This document shows positions 34,370 through 43,530 of a stretch of 64,000 bases of DNA, piece by piece (position 1 is the stretch's first letter; each line of letters begins with the position of its first letter). Origin of the DNA: Pseudomonas arsenicoxydans (GTDB lineage: Bacteria > Pseudomonadota > Gammaproteobacteria > Pseudomonadales > Pseudomonadaceae); assembly GCF_006438915.1 (NCBI RefSeq), contig NZ_RCZE01000016.1:62001-126000 (forward strand), read 5' to 3'. The position numbers and the translations under genes were made by a program. The notes under the pieces were generated by a model that did not search any database, was not told the DNA's origin, and saw only the letters and a list, made by a program, of their open reading frames with translations.

Positions 34370-34912
34370 CTAGGTGGGGAGAGTCAGCGGTAATAAGCGA
34401 GCTGTATTGCGCGCATCTTCCAGTGCCCGGTGTTGCTGCCCGGTGAACTGCATGCCTGCCAGTTGCAGCGCGCCATTGAGCCCCAGCGGGCGCTCCAGGC
34501 GTCTAGCCTTGGCAAAGCGCTGCTTGAGGTTCATGTGCGGCACGCGGCTCAAGGCGCTGTCGAGTTGCAGGCGCTCCCATTCCTGAACCAACTGTTTGCG
34601 ATCGTAGTCGCCCCAGCTCGCCCAGCCTTCCAGGCGTGAATGATGCTGGCCCAGCCAACGCTCGAAGGCCGGCCAGACCTCGGTCAGCAGTTGCGCGGAA
34701 TCGATATTGCCTTGGGTGATATGAGTCAGCTCCCGGCAAAACGGTGTCAGCAGAGGCCGACGCAACGGCCGCACGAAACGCTGGAAGTGATCCAGTTCGC
34801 GACCTTTGCGGTCCACCAGGGTGGCACCGATTTCGATGATTTCCATTTCCGTTACTGGCCAGCCACCTTCATCGGTGGTGGCTTCCAGATCTATCACCAG
34901 CCAGTGAGGCAT
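34370..34912 (-). CDS. DEDDh-type 3'-5' exonuclease
   Basis: This is an RNase T/DnaQ-fold exonuclease of 180 residues. Motif I is DLEATTDEGG (residues 7-16) with the first metal aspartate and glutamate; motif II is around SWGDYDRKQL and the DEDDh histidine/aspartate pair is HRALEDARNTARL near 155-167. The start MPHWLVIDLEAT is the domain start; the frame extends 16 codons upstream. It lies between ppnP and atuF on the same strand, with a gap of 71 bases to atuF. Confidence 0.82.
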   Translation of the reverse strand: MPHWLVIDLEATTDEGGWPVTEMEIIEIGATLVDRKGRELDHFQRFVRPLRRPLLTPFCRELTHITQGNIDSAQLLTEVWPAFERWLGQHHSRLEGWASWGDYDRKQLVQEWERLQLDSALSRVPHMNLKQRFAKARRLERPLGLNGALQLAGMQFTGQQHRALEDARNTARLLPLTLPT

Positions 34913-34983
34913 CGCAGGTTTCCTGGTATCCGCGTCCTGATAGGGCTTGAGCGTAGCCAAACCCGGCGGATCCGCCTAGCGGC

Positions 34984-36945
34984 TTATTCGACCTCCAACA
35001 AAATCTGACGATTTTTGACCTGATCGCCGACCTGAACCTGCAAGCGTTTGAGCACGCCGTCGATGCCCGACTTGAGCGGATGCTCCATTTTCATGGCTTC
35101 GAGCACCACCAATAGCTGGCCTTTGCTGACGGTGCTGCCCTCACTGACCAGTACGTCGACGATGGCGCCGTCCATCGGTGCCTTGAGCGTGCCGGAACTG
35201 ACGCTGGCCTGACTGCTGACCAACGCCTGGGTCCGATCCAGCAGTTTCAAACTGCCGGGGCGCGCGAACAACCACAGGTACCCGGCCTCGAGACGATAGG
35301 CATGACGCTGGTGGATGCCGTCGATCTCCAGCATTGCCCAGCGCCCATCGCTACGGATGATCTTCAAGTTGAGCCGTTGCCCGGCGACGTGGATCTGAAA
35401 CGCCTCGTCAGGCAAGGCGTTCAATTCCACCGGCCAATCCTGGTCATTCAGGCCGATGCGGTAGTGCAACGGCACGCTGGCATTATTGCGCCAGCCCGCC
35501 AGTGGTGCCGCGTGAGCCTGTGCCGACGCTTGATAGAACAGCGCAGCAGCGATGGCCAGTTCACAGGCGCTCGGGACGTGGGCCTGCAAGCACGGATCGT
35601 CAGCAAAGCAGGTCGGGATGAACCCGGTGCTGAACTCGCCGCTGATGAATTGCGGGTGTTGCAGCAGACCGGCAAGCAGGCGCTGATTACTCTGTACACC
35701 CAGCAACACGCTGTCCTGCACCGCCCGCAGCAACTTGCGCCGGGCCTCTTCGCGGGTTGCGCCGTGGGCGATGATTTTGCCCAGCATCGGGTCGTAGAAC
35801 GGACTGATGTCCTGGCCTTCAATCAGGCCATGATCAATCCGAACACCGTTCTGCAACGCAGGCTCCCACGCCGTGACTTGACCGGTTTGCGGTAGAAAGT
35901 CGTGAGCGGGATCTTCGGCGTACAAACGCACTTCCATGGCATGCCCGTTGAGCTGAACCTGCTCCTGTCGCAATGGCAGCGGTTGTCCTTCGGCGACGAG
36001 CAGTTGCCAGGCCACCAGGTCCAACCCGGTGATCAGTTCGGTCACCGGGTGTTCCACTTGCAGCCGGGTGTTCATCTCCAGAAAGTAGAACTGCCCACGT
36101 GCATCCAGCAGAAATTCCACCGTGCCGGCGCCGACGTAATTCACCGCCCGGCCGGCCTTGAGCGCGGCCTCGCCCATGGCCTGACGCAACACGCTGGTCA
36201 TCACCGGGCACGGCGCTTCTTCGATGACTTTTTGATGGCGGCGCTGGATCGAACAGTCGCGTTCGCCGAGGTAGATCAGGTTGCCGTGCTGATCGCCAAA
36301 TAGCTGAATCTCGACGTGACGCGGGTCGATCAAGGCTTGTTCGAGGATCAGTTCGTCGCTGCCGAAACCATGTTGCGCTTCGGAGCGTGCGGTGCGCAGT
36401 TGTTCCAGCAATTCGCTGGCATCCTGTACCAGGCGCATGCCACGTCCGCCCCCGCCCGCACTGGCCTTGATCATCAGTGGGTAACCGATGCGGTCGGCTT
36501 CGCGGGTCAGGGTAGCGTCGTCCTGTTCGGCGCCTTGATAACCTTTAACGCAGGGTACGCCCGCATCGATCATGGCGATTTTCGACAGGCGTTTGCTGCC
36601 CATCAGCTCAATGGCTTCGGGGCTGGGGCCGATGAAGGTAATGCCAGCGTCACGGCAGGCGAGGGCGAAGCCAGCGTTTTCCGAGAGGAAGCCGTAGCCG
36701 GGGTGGATCGCGTCGGCACCGGTGCGCCGGGCGGCGTCGATGATGGCCGGGATGTTCAGATAAGACTGCTGCACCGGGGCCGGGCCGATGTTGACGGCTT
36801 CGTCGGCCATTTGTACGTGCAGGGCATCGGCGTCGGCGTCGCTGAAGATGGCGACGGTGCGATAGCCCAGGGCCTGGGCGGTGCGCTGGATACGGCAGGC
36901 GATTTCAGCGCGGTTGGCGATCAGGATTTTTCTGAGTCCGGGCAT
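34984..36945 (-). CDS. atuF: Geranyl-CoA carboxylase, biotin-containing alpha subunit
   Basis: This subunit of 653 residues activates bicarbonate and carries biotin for carboxylation of geranyl-CoA. It has a biotin carboxylase domain (1-450) with the ATP loop KASAGGGGRGMR near 166 and the catalytic EMNTRLQVEH near 295, then a linker, and a biotinyl domain with EAMKM and biotinylated K619. The length is close to the P. aeruginosa AtuF. It ends the operon; atuE is 110 bases upstream across a REP hairpin. Methylcrotonyl-CoA carboxylase (liuD) is similar, but the surrounding atu genes decide. Confidence 0.9.
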   Translation of the reverse strand: MPGLRKILIANRAEIACRIQRTAQALGYRTVAIFSDADADALHVQMADEAVNIGPAPVQQSYLNIPAIIDAARRTGADAIHPGYGFLSENAGFALACRDAGITFIGPSPEAIELMGSKRLSKIAMIDAGVPCVKGYQGAEQDDATLTREADRIGYPLMIKASAGGGGRGMRLVQDASELLEQLRTARSEAQHGFGSDELILEQALIDPRHVEIQLFGDQHGNLIYLGERDCSIQRRHQKVIEEAPCPVMTSVLRQAMGEAALKAGRAVNYVGAGTVEFLLDARGQFYFLEMNTRLQVEHPVTELITGLDLVAWQLLVAEGQPLPLRQEQVQLNGHAMEVRLYAEDPAHDFLPQTGQVTAWEPALQNGVRIDHGLIEGQDISPFYDPMLGKIIAHGATREEARRKLLRAVQDSVLLGVQSNQRLLAGLLQHPQFISGEFSTGFIPTCFADDPCLQAHVPSACELAIAAALFYQASAQAHAAPLAGWRNNASVPLHYRIGLNDQDWPVELNALPDEAFQIHVAGQRLNLKIIRSDGRWAMLEIDGIHQRHAYRLEAGYLWLFARPGSLKLLDRTQALVSSQASVSSGTLKAPMDGAIVDVLVSEGSTVSKGQLLVVLEAMKMEHPLKSGIDGVLKRLQVQVGDQVKNRQILLEVE

Positions 36946-36986
36946 GCGAGGCTTCCCTTAGAGTTTGCGGTGGATGTGATGGCCTC

Positions 36987-37051
36987 TTCGCGAGCAAGCC
37001 CGCTCCCACATTTGAAATGCGTTCGAATGTGGGAGCGGGCTTGCTCGCGAA
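36987..37051. repeat. REP hairpin between atuF and atuE
   Basis: The 26-base inverted arms begin TTCGCGAGCAAGCCCGC on the left and end GCTTGCTCGCGAA on the right, with a 13-base loop. It is inside an operon, where REP hairpins often modulate the expression of downstream genes. Confidence 0.85.
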
Positions 37052-37055
37052 GCTT

Positions 37056-37853
37056 TTAACTGGCCCACCCCGGTTTTCTTTTTTGCACAAAAGCCATCGT
37101 CCCTTCGACGCCTTCCGCCCCCGTCACCGCTTCGCTAAACCACTGCGCAGCGTCATCGAGCAACGCATCCGACGGTTGCCCGGCACTCGCCAGCAGCAGT
37201 TTTTTAGTCGTCGCATTTGCCCCCGGCGCGCAGCACAGCACATGGGCTAGGATTTCATCGAGGCGTTCGGCCAGCGCTTGCGCGTCGTGCTCGACAAAAT
37301 GCACCAGGCCCATGCGCCGCGCCTGTGTGCCGTCGAAACGTGCGGCGGTCAGCGCCAGGCGTCGGGCCTGGGTCAGGCCGATGCGCTGGACCACAAACGG
37401 GGCGATTTGCGCGGGCAACAAGCCGAGGCTGGTTTCCGGCAATCCGAACTGAGCCAGGTGATCGGCCAGGGCGACGTCACTGACGCACGCCAGACCCAGG
37501 CCACCGCCCAATACCGCGCCTTGCAGCACCGTAATCACCACTTGCGGCGCGTGTTGCACCTCTTGCAGCAGTGCGCCGAACGCCCGGTTCAACTCGCGAT
37601 ACGCGTCCGGGCCTTGGGCACGTGCGTTGGCCATGTCCTTGATGTCGCCACCGGCACAGAAATGCCCGCCGGCACCGCCGATCACCAAGGCCCGAACCGC
37701 TCGATCATCACGCACCGCCGCAAGGACCGCGCGCAGTTCGGCGACCATGTGCAGACTCATGGCGTTGCGACTTTCCGGGCGATTGAGGGTGATGTGCAGT
37801 ACGCCGTTATGCGGCTCCAGCAGTAACGTCTGGCAATCGGGCAGGGTGCTCAT
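37056..37853 (-). CDS. atuE: Isohexenylglutaconyl-CoA hydratase
   Basis: This enoyl-CoA hydratase (crotonase fold) has 265 residues and acts after geranyl-CoA carboxylation. The oxyanion-hole signatures are SRNAMS with GGHFCAGGDIKDM near 63-75 and QGAVLGGGLGLACVSDV near 110-126. Start MSTLPDCQ overlaps the end of atuD by 4 bases. The catalytic Glu pair of true hydratases is not evident from the sequence alone, as is normal for this subgroup. The name follows the operon order of P. aeruginosa. Confidence 0.88.
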   Translation of the reverse strand: MSTLPDCQTLLLEPHNGVLHITLNRPESRNAMSLHMVAELRAVLAAVRDDRAVRALVIGGAGGHFCAGGDIKDMANARAQGPDAYRELNRAFGALLQEVQHAPQVVITVLQGAVLGGGLGLACVSDVALADHLAQFGLPETSLGLLPAQIAPFVVQRIGLTQARRLALTAARFDGTQARRMGLVHFVEHDAQALAERLDEILAHVLCCAPGANATTKKLLLASAGQPSDALLDDAAQWFSEAVTGAEGVEGTMAFVQKRKPGWAS

Positions 37854-39007
37854 TTCTTTTTCCCCGGCAGAATACCCATGAGTTTGCAGATGATCCCCAG
37901 CATGATTTCATCGGCGCCACCGCCAATCGACACCAGCCGCACGTCGCGGTAAGCGCGGGCCACCGGGTTGTCCCACATGAAACCCATGCCGCCCCAATAT
38001 TGCAGGCAACTGTCGCTGACTTCACGGCCCAAACGCCCGGCCTTGAGCTTGGCCATGGAGGCCAGGCGGGTGACGTCCTGGCCTTTGAGGTATTGCTCGC
38101 TGGCCTGATAGACCAGCGCCCGCAGGCATTCGATTTCGGTTTGCAGCTCCGCCAGACGGAAGTGGATCACCTGGTTGTCAATCAGAGCATTGCCGAAGGT
38201 TTTGCGTTCCTTGCAGTACTCGATGGTGCTGTCGACGCAGTATTCCAGGCCCTTGATCATGTTCGCCGCACCGAACAGGCGTTCCTCCTGGAATTGCAGC
38301 ATTTGCATCATGAACCCGGCGCCTTCGTGGCCGATGCGGTTGCGTTGCGGCACACGCACATTGTCGAAAAACACCTGGGCGGTTTCCGAGCTGCGCATGC
38401 CGAGCTTGTCCAAGTGCGAACTGAGGCTGATGCCGGGTGTGTTCATCGGCACCATGATCAGCGACTTGTTGATGTGCGGTTTGTCGTCCGAGGTGTTGGC
38501 CAGCAGGCAGATGAAATCAGCGCAGGGCGAGTTGGTGATCCACATCTTGCTGCCATTGATCACGTAATCGTCGCCGTCCTTGCGGGCGGTGGTTTTTAGC
38601 CCGGCGACGTCGGAGCCGGCACCGACTTCGGAAACGCCGATGCAGCCGACCTGTTCGCCGGTAATCGCCGGGCGCAGGAATTGCTCACGCAGTTCATCGG
38701 AGCCGAAGCGGGCGAGGGCGGGCGTGCACATGTCGGTCTGCACACCGATGGACATCGGAATGCCGCCGCAGTGGATGGTGCCGAACTCTTCGGCAGCGAC
38801 GATCGAATAGCTGTAGTCCAGACCCATGCCACCGAATTTTTCCGGTTTGGAAATCCCCAGCAGGCCAAGGTCGCCGGCCTTGCGAAAGATCTCGTGGATC
38901 GGAAAACGACCGGCCTTTTCCCATTCCTCGACGTGAGGGTTGATCTCGTGATCGACGAACTGGCGAACGGTGCGACGCAGTGCTTCGTGTTCCTGGGTGA
39001 AGATCAT
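37850..39007 (-). CDS. atuD: Citronellyl-CoA dehydrogenase (acyl-CoA dehydrogenase family)
   Basis: This FAD enzyme of 385 residues oxidises citronellyl-CoA to geranyl-CoA. Order: helical N-domain, beta domain with CIGVSEVGAGSDVAG and MWITNSPCADFIC, C-terminal helical domain with GLYWGG-like QYWGGMGFMWDNPVARAYRDVR. A 487-residue frame extends upstream into atuC, but MIFTQEHEALRRTVRQF with GGAGAAC is the correct start. It overlaps atuE by 4 bases. Confidence 0.9.
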   Translation of the reverse strand: MIFTQEHEALRRTVRQFVDHEINPHVEEWEKAGRFPIHEIFRKAGDLGLLGISKPEKFGGMGLDYSYSIVAAEEFGTIHCGGIPMSIGVQTDMCTPALARFGSDELREQFLRPAITGEQVGCIGVSEVGAGSDVAGLKTTARKDGDDYVINGSKMWITNSPCADFICLLANTSDDKPHINKSLIMVPMNTPGISLSSHLDKLGMRSSETAQVFFDNVRVPQRNRIGHEGAGFMMQMLQFQEERLFGAANMIKGLEYCVDSTIEYCKERKTFGNALIDNQVIHFRLAELQTEIECLRALVYQASEQYLKGQDVTRLASMAKLKAGRLGREVSDSCLQYWGGMGFMWDNPVARAYRDVRLVSIGGGADEIMLGIICKLMGILPGKKK

Positions 39008-39032
39008 TTTTATTGTTCTCCTAAAGGCCGGT

Positions 39033-40649
39033 CTAGAACCTGGCGACGCCAAAACTGTTGGCTTGCAGCGGCCGCACCTCGGCCTCGTGACAGATATCCA
39101 GCAAGTAACCGAGCAACGTCCGCGTGTCCCGCGGATCGAGCAGCCCGTCGTCCCACAGGTTGGCACTGCCGTAGAGCGCGGTGGACTGGCTGTCGAGTTT
39201 CTGCGCGGTGACCTGCTCCAGCATGTCGAGCATTTTCGGGTCCGGCACCAAACCTTCCTTGAGCTGCTTGGCCTCGGTGACGATCCGCAGCACTTTGCCG
39301 GCCTGAGCGCCACCCATCACAGCGGTGCGACTGTTGGGCCAGGCGAAGATGAACCGCGGATCAAGGCCACGGCCGCACATCGCGTAGTTGCCGGCGCCAT
39401 AGGAGCCGCCGACGACAATCGTCAGTTTCGGCACCCGCGCATTCGCCACCGCTTGAATCATCTTCGCGCCGTGCTTGATCACGCCTTGCTGTTCCGATTC
39501 TGTGCCGACCATAAACCCGGTGGTGTTGTGGAAAAACAGCAGGGGCGTCTGGCCCTGGTCGCACAGCTGGATGAACTGCGCGGCCTTGCTCGCCCCCTTG
39601 GGCGTAATCGGGCCGTTGTTGCCGATGAAACCGCAGGCACGCCCCTGGATTTTCAGGTGGCCGCAGACGGTCTGCTGATCGAACTCCGCCTTGAGTTCGA
39701 GGAAGTTCGAACCGTCGGCAATACGCGCGATGATCTCGCGCACGTCATAGGGTTTTTTCGGGTCGTCCGGGATCAGGCCCAGCAGCTCGTCGATGGGGTA
39801 GAGCGGCTCCTCCCAGCGATGTTCCGGGCGCCGGGGCAACTGATCGTTCCAAGGCAACAGGCTGACGATCTCGCGCACCTGGCGCACGCCGTCGGCATCG
39901 TTCTCGGCCAGGTACTCGGCGGTGCCAGCGGTTTGCGCGTGCATCTCGGCGCCGCCGAGTTCTTCGTCCGTGGCGACTTCTCCGGTTGCCGCTTTCAGCA
40001 GGGGCGGGCCGGCGAGAAACAGCTTGGCCTTGCCGCGCACGACCACCACGTAATCCGACAATCCCGGCTGATAAGCGCCGCCCGCAGTGGCCGAGCCATG
40101 CACCACGGTAATCTGCGGCAATCCCATGGCTGACATCCGTGCCTGATTGGCAAAGCTGCGCGCGCCTTCGACGAAAATGTCCGCGGCGTAATTCAGGTTG
40201 GCGCCACCGCTTTCGGCGAGGGTGATCACCGGCAGTTTGTTCTCCATGGCGATCTGTTGCAGGCGCAGGGATTTTTTCAATCCGCTGGGGGAAATGGTCC
40301 CGCCCTTGATCGCGCTGTTGTTCGCCACCACCAGCACCCGCACGCCGGACACGTAACCGATCCCGGCGATCAAACCACCACCGGCCGCGCTGCCGTCCTT
40401 GTCATCGTGCAGCTTGTAGCCAGCCAGGCTCGCCAGTTCGAGGAACGGCGCGCCGGGGTCGAGCAGCAGGTTAAGGCGTTCGCGCGGCAGCAGTTGACCA
40501 CGCTTGTCGAATTTCGGCTTGGCTTCGGCCGCCTTGTTCAACAGGTTCTGTTCGAGCTGGCGCACGTGCTCGATCACGGCCTGCATCGCGGCGCGGTTCT
40601 GGGCGAACTGCGCGCTGAACGGGTCCACTTGCGACTGAATCACCGGCAT
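39033..40649 (-). CDS. atuC: Geranyl-CoA carboxylase, carboxyltransferase beta subunit
   Basis: This subunit has 538 residues and transfers the carboxyl group from biotin to geranyl-CoA. It is a carboxyltransferase-fold protein with the N-half acyl-CoA site (ESGGANLNYAADIF, GSATAGGAYQPGLSDYVV) and the C-half (NTTGFMVGTESEQQGVIKHGAKM, GGSYGAGNYAMCGRG). It pairs with AtuF. Start MPVIQSQVDPF. It follows atuB with a 3-base gap. Confidence 0.9.
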   Translation of the reverse strand: MPVIQSQVDPFSAQFAQNRAAMQAVIEHVRQLEQNLLNKAAEAKPKFDKRGQLLPRERLNLLLDPGAPFLELASLAGYKLHDDKDGSAAGGGLIAGIGYVSGVRVLVVANNSAIKGGTISPSGLKKSLRLQQIAMENKLPVITLAESGGANLNYAADIFVEGARSFANQARMSAMGLPQITVVHGSATAGGAYQPGLSDYVVVVRGKAKLFLAGPPLLKAATGEVATDEELGGAEMHAQTAGTAEYLAENDADGVRQVREIVSLLPWNDQLPRRPEHRWEEPLYPIDELLGLIPDDPKKPYDVREIIARIADGSNFLELKAEFDQQTVCGHLKIQGRACGFIGNNGPITPKGASKAAQFIQLCDQGQTPLLFFHNTTGFMVGTESEQQGVIKHGAKMIQAVANARVPKLTIVVGGSYGAGNYAMCGRGLDPRFIFAWPNSRTAVMGGAQAGKVLRIVTEAKQLKEGLVPDPKMLDMLEQVTAQKLDSQSTALYGSANLWDDGLLDPRDTRTLLGYLLDICHEAEVRPLQANSFGVARF

Positions 40650-40652
40650 GGC

Positions 40653-41537
40653 TTATTCCTTGTCCTTGAGTACGTCTGGTCTGAGCACTTCTGGTAAGTA
40701 GGCGCGGTGAAAACCGTTATACGACTCACTGTTCGTCGCCTTGTGAATCGGCCACGCCCGCCCGCCCAGGCTGGCAGCGCCGTCGATGCGCAAGGTGCTG
40801 CCACTGACAAACGCCGCTGCCGGGCTGAGCAGGAACACAATCGCCGCGCTGACTTCCGATTCGGTCCCGATGCGCTTCAGCGGCACGTGTTCGCGCAAGG
40901 TCGGAATCACTGCTTTGAACGCGCCTTCGTAAGTGTCCATGCCACTGGACGCCACCCACCCCGGCGCTACCGCGTTGACCCGCACCCCGGCGTAACCCCA
41001 TTCGAAGGCAGCAGTCTTGGTCAGGTTATCCATGCCCGCGCGCGCTGCGCCTGAGTGCCCCATGCCGGGCATGCCGCCCCACATGTCGGCGAGCATGTTG
41101 ACGATGGCGCCGCCATGCTTGCTCATGGATTGATTGAACACTTCCCTGGCCATCAGGAAACCGCCCACCAGATTGGTGCGGACCACGGTTTCGAAACCTT
41201 TCTGATTGATCGAGGCCAGTGGCGAAGGAAACTGCCCGCCTGCATTGTTGACCAGCCCGTGGATCGGCCCGTATTTGCGAATCAACTCGCTGACCAGATG
41301 CTTGACCGCTTCTTCCTCGCGAATATCGCAGGCGGCCCAATCCGCCTTGCCGCCGTCTTCGGCAATCTCGGCGGCGACGCTTTTCAACTTGTCGGCCTTG
41401 CGCCCGACCAGCAGCACATGCGCGCCCAGTGCTGCCAATTCATGGGCGGTGCAACGGCCGATGCCGCTGCCGCCACCGGTGACAAGGATGGTTTGTCCCG
41501 CAAACAAGTCGGCTTTGAAAATAGAATCGTAAGCCAT
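40653..41537 (-). CDS. atuB: Short-chain dehydrogenase/reductase AtuB
   Basis: This SDR protein has 294 residues. The cofactor motif TGGGSGIG is at 20-27 and NNAG at 97-100. The active-site stretch is SGAARAGMDNLTK: K174 is present but the Tyr of YxxxK is replaced by D170, as in dienoyl-CoA-reductase-like members. The C-terminal part PSAAFVSGSTLRIDGAA-like is typical. It sits between atuC and atuA, 12 bases after the atuA stop. Confidence 0.85.
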   Translation of the reverse strand: MAYDSIFKADLFAGQTILVTGGGSGIGRCTAHELAALGAHVLLVGRKADKLKSVAAEIAEDGGKADWAACDIREEEAVKHLVSELIRKYGPIHGLVNNAGGQFPSPLASINQKGFETVVRTNLVGGFLMAREVFNQSMSKHGGAIVNMLADMWGGMPGMGHSGAARAGMDNLTKTAAFEWGYAGVRVNAVAPGWVASSGMDTYEGAFKAVIPTLREHVPLKRIGTESEVSAAIVFLLSPAAAFVSGSTLRIDGAASLGGRAWPIHKATNSESYNGFHRAYLPEVLRPDVLKDKE

Positions 41538-41549
41538 GGCGGCAGTCCT

Positions 41550-43352
41550 CTAGTTGACCTGGTCGGCGATGCGTTGCGGCACCGGAATCTGGATCTCCAA
41601 CAGCTGCTGGGCGAAGGCCTTGCCTTGCGGGTCGATCCGCAGGCTGGCCACGCCACCGCCGCCGAGGGCGTTCTCCAGGAGAAAATTCAGGCTGTGGGTT
41701 CCGGGCAAATACCAGCGCTCCACGCGCCCGTGAACGGGGTCGAGGACGTGGCTCATCCAGTCGACCATGACCTCCGGTGTCAGCGCTTCGGCGATCCACG
41801 GCAGGTACTCGGGCTCGCGGGCCATGACGCCGATGTTGCTGTGATTGCCCTTGTCGCCGGAGCGGGCGACCGCGAGTTGGATCAGGGCCACGCTGGCGTC
41901 GGCGCGGTCGGTGGGCTGCGGTGGGTCGAACGGGACAGGCAAGTCATCCGGGTCGAGCACATCGACGGCGGGCGGGGTGCAGGGGTGGCGCTGGCCATTG
42001 AAATCAATGTCCAGCGTGCAGGCGGTTTTGTCGATAAGGAAGGAGAACAGCCGGATCAGCGGATACACCGTCGGCCGCCCGCCGACGATGCCGGTCAGCC
42101 CCGGTGCCATGCCCGTTGCGGCCTGGGCGATTTCCCGGGAGAACACGATCAACGCCTGTTTGCTCGGGTGGCGCACCGCGAGTTTGATCACCACTTCGCG
42201 GCTGTCCGTGCGCTGGCCGTGGGGGCCGTAGGTGGCCTCGCTGCCGAGCAGTTCGATGTTCACTTCGCTGTAGGGCGCCCAGCCGCGCTGGCGGAAAATG
42301 TCCGAGGTCTTGTTGATGATCGCTTCGCTGACCCGACGTGCCTTGTCCACCGCATCGATGCCCGCGATCAGGCAACTGGCAGTGCAACGGAAACCGTCCG
42401 GGTACGTCGCGCTGACCTTGTACTGACCGGTCGGCGGCAAGCCTTTGGCGCCGTGTACCTGGACCGCATTTTTGCCCTGTTGCTGAAGTTTGACTTGAGT
42501 GAAATCGCAGACCACATCGGGCAGCAGGTAAGCCCGTGGATCGCCGATTTCATAGAGCATCTGCTCGCCGACGGTCAGTGGCGTGACCAGGCCGCCGGAG
42601 CCTTCCGGTTTGCTGACGATGAACTGGCTGTCGGCGCTGACTTCGACGATGGGGAAGCCGATGTGTTCGTAATCGGGCACTTCGCGCCAGTCGGTGAAAT
42701 TACCGCCGGTGCATTGGGCGCCGCATTCGATGATGTGGCCGGCCAGCGCGGCTTGGGCCAGTTTGTCGTAGTCGTGCCAGGACCAGCCGAATTCATGCAC
42801 CAGTGCCGCGCTGACCACGGCGCTGTCGACCACGCGACCGGTGATGACGATGTCTGCGCCCAGGCGCAAGGCTTCGACGATGCCCGGTGCGCCGAGGTAG
42901 GCGTTGGTCGATACGCACAGGGGCGGTAACGGCGCGCCGCTGAACATTTCATGAAGGCCAAGGCTGCTCAGCTGTTTGAATTGCGGTTGCAGGTCATCGC
43001 CCAGCAGCACGGCGATTTTCAGCGCCACGCCGGCCTTGTTGCAGGCGGCTTGCAGGGCGGCGGCGCAGGCGAGCGGGTTGACCCCTCCGGCGTTACTGAT
43101 GACACGAATCTTCTGTTCGGCAAGTTGCCCCAGCAATGGGCTGAGGACTTCGATGAAGTCCCCCGCATAGCCGGCCTGTGGGTCTTTCATCCGTGCGCCG
43201 GCCATGATCGACAGGGTGATTTCAGCCAGATAGTCGAAGACCAGGTAGTCCAGGCGTCCACCTTCCACCAGTTGCGCGGCGGCGGTCGAGGTGTCGCCCC
43301 AGAAGGCGCTGGCGCAGCCGATGCGAATCGTTTTGGGCACAGTCAACTGCAT
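41550..43352 (-). CDS. atuA: Acyclic terpene utilization protein AtuA
   Basis: This protein has 600 residues and belongs to the AtuA family (DUF1446), needed for growth on citronellol and geraniol, with unknown enzyme activity. Sequence begins MQLTVPKTIRIGCASAFWGDTS; this start has a strong GGGAGGTGG upstream, whereas the frame extends to 43613 into the operator region and divergent atuR. It is the first gene of the atu operon; the promoter and operator lie in the next 178 bases. Confidence 0.9.
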   Translation of the reverse strand: MQLTVPKTIRIGCASAFWGDTSTAAAQLVEGGRLDYLVFDYLAEITLSIMAGARMKDPQAGYAGDFIEVLSPLLGQLAEQKIRVISNAGGVNPLACAAALQAACNKAGVALKIAVLLGDDLQPQFKQLSSLGLHEMFSGAPLPPLCVSTNAYLGAPGIVEALRLGADIVITGRVVDSAVVSAALVHEFGWSWHDYDKLAQAALAGHIIECGAQCTGGNFTDWREVPDYEHIGFPIVEVSADSQFIVSKPEGSGGLVTPLTVGEQMLYEIGDPRAYLLPDVVCDFTQVKLQQQGKNAVQVHGAKGLPPTGQYKVSATYPDGFRCTASCLIAGIDAVDKARRVSEAIINKTSDIFRQRGWAPYSEVNIELLGSEATYGPHGQRTDSREVVIKLAVRHPSKQALIVFSREIAQAATGMAPGLTGIVGGRPTVYPLIRLFSFLIDKTACTLDIDFNGQRHPCTPPAVDVLDPDDLPVPFDPPQPTDRADASVALIQLAVARSGDKGNHSNIGVMAREPEYLPWIAEALTPEVMVDWMSHVLDPVHGRVERWYLPGTHSLNFLLENALGGGGVASLRIDPQGKAFAQQLLEIQIPVPQRIADQVN

Positions 43353-43530
43353 AGCCACCTCCCACTGAAGTGAATCGAGACTACCAAGCAAGCGCTTGGT
43401 TTGTAAACTCCTGAAATATCTTCTGCCCGAGCGCTTGCTTGGTTGCCCTCGCCAGCTTAAATTGCCCGCGCAACCCCCGTGTTTTGGCGGCGAGCGGCGT
43501 ATTTGATTGATCGACTGTAGGAGAGAACGG
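43353..43530. promoter_or_regulatory. Divergent atuA-atuR regulatory region
   Basis: Two copies of an AtuR-type site lie in opposite orientation: ACCAAGCAAGCGCTTGGT (43383-43400) and its inverted form GAGCGCTTGCTTGGT (43429-43443), 16 of 18 positions match. AtuR of P. aeruginosa is known to bind inverted repeats in this gap. On the minus strand TTTACA, 18 bases, TAGTCT lies across the first site, so bound repressor would cover the atuA promoter. Confidence 0.8.

Noticed and set aside
41055..42929. 624-codon plus-strand frame over atuB and atuA
   Set aside because: Antisense shadow of two well-supported atu genes, with His/Gln/Asp-rich non-protein-like composition.
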